Assembly (NCBI RefSeq): GCF_036388275.1
Contig: NZ_DASVSF010000008.1
Coordinates: 62,001 to 126,000, forward strand
DNA length: 64,000 nucleotides
Source: Longimicrobium sp.
Lineage (GTDB): Bacteria > Gemmatimonadota > Gemmatimonadetes > Longimicrobiales > Longimicrobiaceae
Direction of reading: 5' to 3'
A model generated the notes under the pieces. That model saw only the letters and a program-made list of their open reading frames with translations. It was not told the origin of the DNA and did not search any database. Positions 34,927 through 43,026 of this stretch are shown here, in pieces (positions within the stretch are counted from its first letter, which is position 1; each line of letters opens with the position of its first letter). A program made the position numbers and the translations under genes.

Positions 34927-36481
34927 ATGTCCACCGACCTGATCGGCTCGGGCGTCGAGCAGCGGACGCTGACGTTTCTGGCCCTGGGCGGAAGCGGAAT
35001 CCGCAGCATCGAACCCCTGCTGTACCTGTGCGCCTTCGGCCTGGGGCCGCGGCAGCTGCGGCTGGTGCTGATCGACCCCGACCAGTCCAACGCCGCCGTC
35101 AAGCGCTCGCGCGAGCTGATCGAGCTGTACCGCGAAACGCGCCGCGCCCTCGCCGACCAGGGTGCCGCCGACGTGTACTTTCGCACCGAGGTGGTAGACG
35201 CGGTGGGGAGCGCGCTCGTCTGGTCGCCTATCGCCGACGATGAGGGCTTGGCCGACGCGCGGTTCGCCGTGCGCGTGGACCGCACCCTGATGCGCGGACG
35301 GAGCGCGGCGCTGGGCCATATGTTCGACCTGCTGAACCCCGAGCGCGTCCGCAACATGGACCTGACCATGGGCTTCCGCGGCGTTCCCTCCATTGGCACG
35401 GTGTTCATGAACCGGCTGCGCGACGAGAGGTTCTTCGCGCAGATCGTTTCGCAGGGGCAGACCGAGGCCGACGCGCTGTTCTTTGCCGTGGGCTCCATCT
35501 TCGGCGGCACCGGCTCTGCCGCGTTCCCCGTGGTGGGCCGCGCGCTGGCGGACGGGATCAAGGGCACCGAGGGCGCCTCCGATATCGCCGGGGTACCGCC
35601 CCAGCGCATCGGGGGTGCGCTGTTCCTTCCCTACTTCACCCTTCCCACGCCCGCCACGCGAGACGCGCCCGACGGCGGCCCCCGCCCGGAGACGGTGCTC
35701 TTCGCGCAGAACGCGGCGGGCGCCCTGCCCACGTACCTGAAACACCAGCACCGGCTACGGCGGGCTGTACATGCTGGGCGATTCGGTGCCGCGCGAGCAG
35801 CAGGCCAACGAGGTGGGCGGCGAGCGCCAGGCCAACGACGCGCACTACGTGGAGCTCTTCGGCGCGCTGGCCGCGCTGGACTTTGCGGCGCGCCGGGGCG
35901 AGGACGCCGCGGCGAAGCTGCCCGTGGTGCGAGCGACCGCCGTGGAAGGCCGCGACCCCACCTGGGCCGACCTGCCGCTGAATGCCCGCTCGCGAAGCCG
36001 GCTGATGGGCGGCATGGTGGCGGCGCACACCTTCCTCACGGCGTTCCGCCTGGATGGCGGCGCCCACCCCGACCTGGGTGCCTCGCTGCTGGGCGTCACC
36101 TGGCTGCAGCTGCTGAAGCTGAAGCCCGAGGAGCTGGTGGCGCGCGGTCCGGCGCTGGACGGCATGGGGCGCTTCTTTCGGGCGGCGTGGGGATGGCTGG
36201 CGGAGATGCGGCGCGGCACCCCGGCGCTGGCGCTGGTCCCCGCGTCCGCCGGGCCGCCGCGCAGCGTGCGTCCGGACGAGCTGATCGAGGGTCGCGGCGC
36301 CACGGCCGCCGAGCGCCGGGCGCGCCACGACGAGTCTGTGGTGTTCCGCCACTGGAACGACGCGGCGTACGCGCACCGGGGCGCGGGCTTTCCCGGCTTC
36401 ATGCACGTGATGCGCGAGGGAAGCGAGCGCTACGCCGCGGCGGCGTTCGCCGAAAACGTCAGCCTGAACGGGGCCGCATGA
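34927..36481 (+). CDS. tubulin/FtsZ-like protein, interrupted by a 1-base frameshift (operon gene 3)
   Basis: A 517-aa protein if one base is removed. The N-terminus has the nucleotide-binding start FLALGGSGIRSIEPLLYL, LVLIDPDQSN, and the tubulin signature SIFGGTGSAAFP (about residue 190). It resembles the Tubulin_2 group of bacterial tubulin-like proteins, expected to bind GTP. At about 35740 the frame changes: ACG TAC CTG A then AAC ACC AGC gives T-Y-L, a break, N-T-S-T-G-Y-G-G-L-Y-M. Deleting one A of the AAA run restores a continuous protein ending FAENVSLNGAA, with stop overlapping the next ATG. Unrepaired, the first frame runs without a stop into the next gene as a 1651-codon frame, giving a false fusion. 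Confidence 0.75.
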
Positions 36482-39400
36482 GCCGCAACCTGCTGCCGCG
36501 GTTTCGCGAAACGCCCAACCCGGCCAACGTCGAGGCGCTTCCGCCAGGGCGCTGGGAAACGCTGCAGAACCCGGTGGAGCTGGCCAAGCTGGAGCTTCCG
36601 GCCGAGAACGCCTCGGAGATCCGCACCCGCATCCAGTCCATCCCCAGCCCGTGGGCGCGGCTTCACCTGTTCCGCAACGCGCTGGAGGACCCGCAGCACC
36701 CGGCGCACCGGCTTGTGCAGAACGAGCTGCTGGATGCACTGGAGTTCATCTGGTCACAGGGCTCCACCCGCGGCAGCCACGTGACGGTGGAGCGCGTTCG
36801 CCTGGACGACCTGCGCGCCCTGGCCCAGGACACCGGCTCCATGCGCGTGGAGGACTTCGCCGACGCGCTGGTGGAGCTTTCCCCCCGCCGGCCAGGCGGC
36901 GGGGCCGCGCAGAGCGCCGTCCCCACGCTCTCCATCCTGCTGGTGAACGGCACGCCCGTGGCCGCGTCGTCGCCGTACACCGTGCTGTTCACGGCCGAGG
37001 ACGCGGGGCGCGGCGAGGCCATGCGCGGCCTGTTCCGCTACGCCGCGGGCGCCGACCATCGCCCCCTTTCCGCGCGCCCCTTCCAGTTCCAGCGCTACGT
37101 GGCGCAGGTGCTTCTTCCGCAGCTGGAGGCGCCCGCTCCCGAGTCGCACGACGAGTACGTGGCGTGGAACACGGTGCAGGCCTGCGTCACGGCCTGGCTG
37201 AAGCGGGAGATCCGCGAGTCGCGCGCCGGGCGCCCCGAGCGGATGCGCGACCAGCTGAGCCCGTCGCCCGACGCCGACGGGTGGAAGACCGCCGCGGCGT
37301 CGCTTCACCTGGAGCCCATCACCCCGCAGCGCTTCGGCGGGCTGGTGCTGTACCGGCGCCGGCCGGGCGCGGAGCTCGACGAGAGCCGCTGGCGCCTGCG
37401 CTCCACGATGGGTGCCCCGGCGCCCATCGTCGTCGACCCCTCCACCTTCGACGGCCGGTTCTACGAGGGGGCGCCGCCGGTAAAGCTTCCGGCGGACCTG
37501 GCGCGGCTGGACCGCAACGTCCTTCCCGGCGTGGACCGCGACCATCCGTGGGTTCACCCGCAGACCGACTGGTTGACGGACCAGGTGTTCCTGCTGGGCG
37601 AGCCGCTTCGCCCGGAGTCGGTGAAGGGGCTCAAGGGATACCGCGTGCAGTCGCAGGGCGCCGACCCGCGCTTTTCGCAGCCGCGGCTGGCGCTGCCCCT
37701 TCGCGGCGAGTTCTTCCGATTCTTTTCGCCCGACGACGTCGACCGGCTGCTGACGGTGGAGGTGCTTTCCAACGGCTCCGTCGCCGTCGCGCTGACGGTG
37801 CCCGTTGGAACCGACGACGACCCGGGCGAGGTGGTGGTGCGGCGCGTCTATCCCGACACGCACATCCTCAAGCAGTACGGCCCGGAGCTGACGGTGTGGC
37901 CGGCGTTCGCGCACCCGGCGTGGAGCGAGTACACCGTATTCCGCACCGACCGCGAGCAGTTCGTGGCCGAGCACGTGGAGGTGCGCGCCCTGGCCGCGGG
38001 GCAGGCGCTGGCCGTCACGGGGCAGGGCCGGCGCACGCCCCTCGTCCGCGCCGCGGCCTTCGCCGCGCGCCCGGAGATCCTGGAGTTCCGCAACACGGCC
38101 GGCGGCGGCGGCGACCGGGCCGAGTCGCTGGGCGTGGTGCTCCCCCGGTTTCCCGCCGCGGCCGATCCCCACGCCACGCGATGGGCCGTGGGCGTGGACT
38201 TCGGCACCTCCAACACCATCGTCAGCATCCGCGAAAACCAGGAGGCCGCCGCCGACATCTTCTCGGCGGAAAACCTGGTGCTCGCTATCACCGAGGAGGG
38301 CGCCGACACGAAGGAGTTCCTGGCCGGCTACTTCTTTCCGGCGGCCGTGCTCCCCGAGGCGTTCGGCACCGCGGTAGTGCACGTGGCGGGGCTTCCCCAG
38401 CTCGACCTGGCGCGCGAGCCAGCGGCGGTGCGGGTGAACGTGCCGTTTTCGGGGATCGTGAAGAACGACAGGGACAACAACCGCGTGACGGGCGACCTGA
38501 AGTGGTCCGCCGAGCACGAGGGCTACTTCCTGTCGTCGGCCTTTCTGCGGCACGTGATGGCCACCGTCGTCGCCGAGGGGCTGCGGCAGGGGGTGCAGCC
38601 CGGCGCCATCACCATCATGTACTCGTTTCCCCGCTCGTTCAGCGACGACCAGGTGCGCAGCCTGGAGCGCCAGTGGAACGACGTGCACCAGACCTTCGTG
38701 GCGCGCGGGCTGGGCGCGGTGAAGGTGGAGCGTGGCCTGGACGAAAGCCGCAGCGTGCTTCGGCACTTCTTCAACGCCGCGGGCGTGGGAATGCTGGGCG
38801 CCGGCAACGTGATCATCGACGTGGGCGGCGGCACGTCGGACCTGGCGGCGTACGGCGAGGGGCGCACGCTGCTGCTGGACTCGGTGCTGCTGGGCGGCAA
38901 GAACCTCACGGGGCCGCGGCAGCAGGGCGCCGGCAGGGAAGACCTGACGAACCCCTTCGTCCGCTCGTTCGTGGACTGGGCCAAGGCCAACGACCTGCCG
39001 CCCGCCCAGCGCGAGGTGCTCGACAAGTACATCGCCGACGGGCAGATCCACCTGGCGTTCACCTACCTGGTGCGCACGCCCTGGTTCGCGTCGGGCCAGG
39101 CCGCGCGGTTCTGGGTGGGACGCGAGTTCCGCGCGTTCCAGGCGATGGTCTTCTACTTCTTCGGCGCCCTCTTCCACTACACGGGGCTGGCGTTCCGCGC
39201 CCTTCCGCCGGTGGAGGGCACGGACGCGCCACGCCTTCCCGAGTCCATCACGCTGGCGGGCAACGGCAGCCAGTACCTGCACTGGCTCACCAACCTGCAG
39301 AAGGGCTCGCCGGGCGATCCGTACCGCCAGGCACTTTCCGACATCCTGCGCGCGGCTGCCGGTGCGGGAGAAGGGACTGCCGTGGCCATCCAGGTGACGG

Positions 39401-39882
39401 AGAAGCCCAAGGAAGAGGTGGCGCGCGGGCTGGTGGCGCCGGTGGTGAACGCCAGCCTGAACATCGACCCGCTGGCCGCCGGTCCCGTAGTGGGCGAGCA
39501 CCTGTCGGTGCAGCTGCGCGCCGAGGGCGAGGTCCGGAAGCTCGAGCCGGCCACGCGCCTGGGCCCGGCGGAAACCTTCAGCCCCGACCGGCTGGCGACG
39601 CTGCGCTGGCCCGACGGCGAGCTGGAAGGCGAGCGATTCCACGCGTCGCTGCTCCGCGCCAGCGAGCGCCTGGTGCACCTGGGCGGCACCTGGGCGGAGC
39701 TGCCGGATCGGTATCGCAGCATCTTTTCCGGGCTGGCCGGCGTGGACCTGCGCAACGCCACCAGCCAGAAGCTGGAATACCGGGTCAACCAGTCCGGCGG
39801 ATACCGCGGCTCGGTGTTCATCCTGGAAGCCACCGTGGTGCTGGAGCGCATGCTCGACAAGTTCTTCGGAGGCCGCCCATGA
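36478..39882 (+). CDS. large protein with actin/Hsp70-fold ATPase domain (operon gene 4)
   Basis: A 1134-aa protein. Residues 1-560 are an unrecognised region (start MSRNLLPRFRETPNPANVEAL, shown only as a marker) with several beta-rich segments. From about 565 it has the actin-fold phosphate-1 motif VGVDFGTSNTIVSI, phosphate-2 motif IIDVGGGTSDLAAYG (about 780) and adenosine motif ITLAGNGSQYLHWL (about 924), so ATP binding is likely. Spacing and the extra sequence between motifs differ from DnaK and MreB. It overlaps the tubulin-like gene by 4 bases (ATGA) and the next gene by 4. It is probably the second cytoskeletal or chaperone NTPase of the system. Confidence 0.78.
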   Translation: MSRNLLPRFRETPNPANVEALPPGRWETLQNPVELAKLELPAENASEIRTRIQSIPSPWARLHLFRNALEDPQHPAHRLVQNELLDALEFIWSQGSTRGSHVTVERVRLDDLRALAQDTGSMRVEDFADALVELSPRRPGGGAAQSAVPTLSILLVNGTPVAASSPYTVLFTAEDAGRGEAMRGLFRYAAGADHRPLSARPFQFQRYVAQVLLPQLEAPAPESHDEYVAWNTVQACVTAWLKREIRESRAGRPERMRDQLSPSPDADGWKTAAASLHLEPITPQRFGGLVLYRRRPGAELDESRWRLRSTMGAPAPIVVDPSTFDGRFYEGAPPVKLPADLARLDRNVLPGVDRDHPWVHPQTDWLTDQVFLLGEPLRPESVKGLKGYRVQSQGADPRFSQPRLALPLRGEFFRFFSPDDVDRLLTVEVLSNGSVAVALTVPVGTDDDPGEVVVRRVYPDTHILKQYGPELTVWPAFAHPAWSEYTVFRTDREQFVAEHVEVRALAAGQALAVTGQGRRTPLVRAAAFAARPEILEFRNTAGGGGDRAESLGVVLPRFPAAADPHATRWAVGVDFGTSNTIVSIRENQEAAADIFSAENLVLAITEEGADTKEFLAGYFFPAAVLPEAFGTAVVHVAGLPQLDLAREPAAVRVNVPFSGIVKNDRDNNRVTGDLKWSAEHEGYFLSSAFLRHVMATVVAEGLRQGVQPGAITIMYSFPRSFSDDQVRSLERQWNDVHQTFVARGLGAVKVERGLDESRSVLRHFFNAAGVGMLGAGNVIIDVGGGTSDLAAYGEGRTLLLDSVLLGGKNLTGPRQQGAGREDLTNPFVRSFVDWAKANDLPPAQREVLDKYIADGQIHLAFTYLVRTPWFASGQAARFWVGREFRAFQAMVFYFFGALFHYTGLAFRALPPVEGTDAPRLPESITLAGNGSQYLHWLTNLQKGSPGDPYRQALSDILRAAAGAGEGTAVAIQVTEKPKEEVARGLVAPVVNASLNIDPLAAGPVVGEHLSVQLRAEGEVRKLEPATRLGPAETFSPDRLATLRWPDGELEGERFHASLLRASERLVHLGGTWAELPDRYRSIFSGLAGVDLRNATSQKLEYRVNQSGGYRGSVFILEATVVLERMLDKFFGGRP

Positions 39883-40601
39883 GCCTTTCCGAACTGCCGT
39901 GGGAGTGGATCTCCGCGGGACTGGCCGCGCTGGTGATCGTGCTCCTGGTGACACGAAAGCCACGGCGACGGCGGAGCCCGGAGAGCCACCGCACGCCAAT
40001 GCCGATACCGGCCGGCGCGGATGTGCAGCAGGCGCCCGATCACAGGCTTCTGGCGCAGGCCGCGACCGAAATGCGAGGCGCAGTCGAACGGCAGGCCGAG
40101 CAGATGGAAAAGCTGAGGACGTTCTGGTCGCGGCGGCTGGATGCGGTGGAGGAGAAACTCGATCTGCTTTCCACGTTCGCGAAGCAGGCCGCCGCCCCGG
40201 CCCGGGACGATGGGCGCGCCGCGGTTTCGTACGCGGCATCGCCGAGTGCCGGAAGCTACGGCGAGGACAGCGCGTGGCTGACCGCAATCCCGGCCGTGCC
40301 GTCGTGGAGCGCCGGGCCGGCGGATCAGGCGGTCGAGATTCGGGATGGTGCGCTGGTTCGCAGCCGGTCGCTGCCTCCCGCGGCGTACGTGTCGCCCTCC
40401 GGGGCCGGCCAGGCGCGGGTGTACCTGAACGCCGACGTGCAGATGACGGAGATTTCGCTTCCCAAGTGGGAGGCGTTCTTCGACCTGCAGGGGGGGCGCA
40501 CGTACGCGGCCTACCGCACCACGCGGCCGGCCGAGGTGCGCTGGGACGAGGGCGAGGGCCGTGGCGAGCTGATCAGCAAGGGATTGGCGGAGGCGATATG
40601 A
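39879..40601 (+). CDS. membrane-anchored coiled-coil protein (operon gene 5)
   Basis: A 240-aa protein with one membrane helix near the N-terminus (WISAGLAALVIVLLV, about 10-25) followed by a very basic stretch (TRKPRRRRSPE), so the bulk should be in the cytoplasm. Residues about 55-105 are a coiled coil (MRGAVERQAEQMEKLRTFW, LDAVEEKLDLLSTF). The last 90 residues are a small beta-rich domain (SGAGQARVYLNADVQMTEIS). No known family. It overlaps both neighbours by 4 bases. It could be a membrane tether for the tubulin- or actin-like partner; that is inference. Confidence 0.65.
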   Translation: MSLSELPWEWISAGLAALVIVLLVTRKPRRRRSPESHRTPMPIPAGADVQQAPDHRLLAQAATEMRGAVERQAEQMEKLRTFWSRRLDAVEEKLDLLSTFAKQAAAPARDDGRAAVSYAASPSAGSYGEDSAWLTAIPAVPSWSAGPADQAVEIRDGALVRSRSLPPAAYVSPSGAGQARVYLNADVQMTEISLPKWEAFFDLQGGRTYAAYRTTRPAEVRWDEGEGRGELISKGLAEAI

Positions 40602-42370
40602 GCGTCGTCGATCAAGCGCCGGATCCGCAGGTCCTCGCGCCGGAGGCGGGAGCTTCACCCGAGGCCGGGCCGCTTCGCCTGAAGATGATCAAGCCGCCCA
40701 GCCGGGGCGACAAGCCGGCCAGGGACTACCTGGTGGTCGGCGCGGTGTTCTATGGGGTGTTCTCCATCCTGTTCCTGATCAGCCTTCTCGGCGGCCGTCC
40801 GGACAAGGGGATGGCCCTGCGCGAGCTGTTCGGCCTGGGAGCACAGCCCAACTTCATCATCTTCATCCTGATCGTGACCGGACTGGCGCTGACGATCTAC
40901 GCCGGGTGGACCGTCCGGGCCGACACGCTGGCCATCGCGCGCGAAGAAGACGACGTGGACTGGGTGCTGGCCCACGAGCGCGAAGGGCTGATGCTGGTGT
41001 TCGCCGACCCCAAGGAGCGACTTGCGCGTCTTCGCCGGGGAGAGCTTACGCTGCGTCCCGGCGAAACGCCCCACGTAGAGACGTTGGTGGACGATCGCGT
41101 GCGCCGCGTACACCAGGCGCGGCTGGACGGGGGCGCGGCGCACATTCCTGTCGAGGAGCTGCGCGGCATCGCCGAGACGCGAACGCTGCAATACGGACAC
41201 GTGGCGCGCTTCGCCTCGTCGCTGCTGCTTCTGCTCGCCGTGCTCGGCACCTTCGCTGGAGTGAAGACGGCGCTTCCCAGCCTGATCGACGCCATCTCCG
41301 GCGCCGGAGGCGCGGGCGGGGGCGACGCGAACAGCATGGTCGGCCCGCTGCGCGCGGTTGCCGACGCGTTCGGGGGCAACGCGCTGGCGCTGGTGGGCGC
41401 CATCGCGGTGGGGCTGATGGCGCAGGGCCTGTCCGTGGGGCGGCGGCACCTGCTGGAGCGGCTGGAGCTGGTTTCGGCCGAGTACATCTACGAAACCACC
41501 CGCGCGCAGAACGCCGACCCGCTGATCGCGGCCGTGGGCACCCTGTCCGGCGCCGCGCAGGCCGTGCGGGAGGCCAGCGGATCGTTCCTGGGATTGGAAA
41601 GCTCGCTCCAGGGCCTGTCGCACTCCTTCCAAGCGGGGTTCGATACGCTGAACGACCAGCTGGCGGACCTGATGCGCCAGCAGGACGAGGCGCTGCACGA
41701 GAGGACGTCCAAGGCGCTGGAAGAGCTCCAGTCGCGCGTCGTGGCGCTCGCGGGCGCCGTGGAAGCGAACACCCGCCAGTACGGCGGGCTCGTGGACCGC
41801 GTCGGCGAGCGAGCGGCCGAATCGCGCGAGGCGTTCGCGCAGATGAAGGCCGCCAGCGACACCCTGTCGCAGGCGCTGACCGGCATCCTGCAAACCCGCG
41901 ACGCCTCCGCCCGCGCCACCGAGAGCATCGAGAAGAGAATCGAGGCGCTGGTCGCCGGCACCTCCAGCGTGGACGCGCGGATGGCGGCCGTCGCCGAGGC
42001 CGTCGATCACGCACGCCCCGCCATGCAGGAGGTGGAGCTCGCCGTACGCGCCGCCGCCGCCCGCGTGGAAGGCATCGACGCGCGCGCGGCCCAGCACTGG
42101 AAGGACGCCGCCGACGAGGTAAAGGCGCAGTTCGAGGGCTTGGCGCGCACGCAGGTGCATCCGGCGGCAACCGTCGCGGGCGGCGGCCTCTCGCCCGACG
42201 CGGTGACCCTGCTGCGCCGCATCGCCGCCGCCGCCGAAGCGCCGCGTGGTCCATCGCCCACGCTGATCGCCGCGAGCTGCATGGCGGGCGTGCTGGGCGC
42301 CACCGCGGTCGCGTTCACCATCGCCTACCTGCTCGGCTGGCTGGACGCCGTGGGTCTATGGCCGGGCTGA
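40598..42370 (+). CDS. MotA/TolQ/ExbB-like (ZorA-like) channel protein with long tail (operon gene 6)
   Basis: A 590-aa inner-membrane protein. Helices are at about 43-65 and 83-104, then a cytoplasmic loop, then the pair typical of MotA/TolQ/ExbB at about 203-222 (LLAVLGTFAGVKTALP) and 258-280 (NALALVGAIAVGLMAQGL). A long helical tail (about 285-540, DAL/Q-rich, many heptads) follows and a last membrane helix (LIAASCMAGVLGATAVAFTI) ends it. The long cytoplasmic tail and the partner at 42358 resemble ZorA of the Zorya system. Motors of this type use ion flow to drive a stator. The extra C-terminal helix is unusual. Confidence 0.8.
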   Translation: MSVVDQAPDPQVLAPEAGASPEAGPLRLKMIKPPSRGDKPARDYLVVGAVFYGVFSILFLISLLGGRPDKGMALRELFGLGAQPNFIIFILIVTGLALTIYAGWTVRADTLAIAREEDDVDWVLAHEREGLMLVFADPKERLARLRRGELTLRPGETPHVETLVDDRVRRVHQARLDGGAAHIPVEELRGIAETRTLQYGHVARFASSLLLLLAVLGTFAGVKTALPSLIDAISGAGGAGGGDANSMVGPLRAVADAFGGNALALVGAIAVGLMAQGLSVGRRHLLERLELVSAEYIYETTRAQNADPLIAAVGTLSGAAQAVREASGSFLGLESSLQGLSHSFQAGFDTLNDQLADLMRQQDEALHERTSKALEELQSRVVALAGAVEANTRQYGGLVDRVGERAAESREAFAQMKAASDTLSQALTGILQTRDASARATESIEKRIEALVAGTSSVDARMAAVAEAVDHARPAMQEVELAVRAAAARVEGIDARAAQHWKDAADEVKAQFEGLARTQVHPAATVAGGGLSPDAVTLLRRIAAAAEAPRGPSPTLIAASCMAGVLGATAVAFTIAYLLGWLDAVGLWPG

Positions 42371-43026
42371 GCTACGAGGATGAGGGCAGCGGCCCCTGGC
42401 CCGCCTTCGCCGACCTGCTGGGCGCCACCACGCTGCTGTTCCTGATCCTGTTCGCCGCCGTGGCCGCTCCCGCGCTCAAGCGCGCGGGCGAGGCGGACGC
42501 GCGCGAGAACACGCTCAAGAAGATCGAGCAGAAGGTGGCGGAGGCCGGCAACCGCGAGAACGTGGACGTGCTGCGCGTGGGCGACTACCTGCTCGTGCGC
42601 ATCGAGGGCGAGGCCACCTTCGGCCAGAACCGCTTCGAGTTGGCTCAGCTGAAGCCGGAGGGGAAGCAGATCCTTCGCGAATTCGGCGCGTTCCTGCGCC
42701 GCGACAGCGTGCTGAACCTGATCGACCAGATCCAGGTGGTGGGCCACACCAGCAGCGAAGGGTCCGAAGAACGCAACTGGATCCTCTCGTCGTCGCGCGC
42801 CGCCTCGGTGTCGCTGTTCCTGATCGACAGCGTGGGCATCGGCCCCTGCCAGGTGTCGGCGCTGGGGCGAAGCCGGTACTACCCGGTAGACCCAGAGGCG
42901 GCCAGGAAATCCAACCGGGTCAACGAGAACGACCGGCGGATCGAGCTGGAGATCCGCCCCATCCTGCCCACCGACACCGTCCAGGCGGAGCGCCGGAGCA
43001 ACTGCGTAGTGAAGGAGAGGGTGTGA
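42358..43026 (+). CDS. MotB/ZorB-like OmpA-domain protein (operon gene 7)
   Basis: A 222-aa protein. One N-terminal membrane helix (PAFADLLGATTLLFLILF) carries Asp19, the position expected for the ion-binding Asp of MotB/ExbD/ZorB. After a helical linker an OmpA-like peptidoglycan-binding domain follows: IQVVGHTSSEG, then ILSSSRAASVSLFLID, VSALGRSRYYPVD and NENDRRIELEI. It overlaps the preceding gene by 13 bases and the next by 4, so it should be made together with the channel partner. ZorB has the same layout. The helix plus domain would tie the motor to the cell wall. Confidence 0.82.
   Translation: MAGLSYEDEGSGPWPAFADLLGATTLLFLILFAAVAAPALKRAGEADARENTLKKIEQKVAEAGNRENVDVLRVGDYLLVRIEGEATFGQNRFELAQLKPEGKQILREFGAFLRRDSVLNLIDQIQVVGHTSSEGSEERNWILSSSRAASVSLFLIDSVGIGPCQVSALGRSRYYPVDPEAARKSNRVNENDRRIELEIRPILPTDTVQAERRSNCVVKERV

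Noticed and set aside
34927..39882. A single 1651-aa tubulin-actin fusion protein
   Set aside because: The middle third (35750-36477) in that frame is Arg/Ala/Gly low-complexity shadow sequence, while the next frame there continues the tubulin-like protein and ends in ATGA at the next start. A one-base shift explains it.
36754..40287. 1177-codon open frame on the minus strand across the actin-like gene
   Set aside because: It mirrors coding sequence on the plus strand, is His/Arg/Val-rich and has no domain. Long antisense frames are common in DNA this GC-rich.
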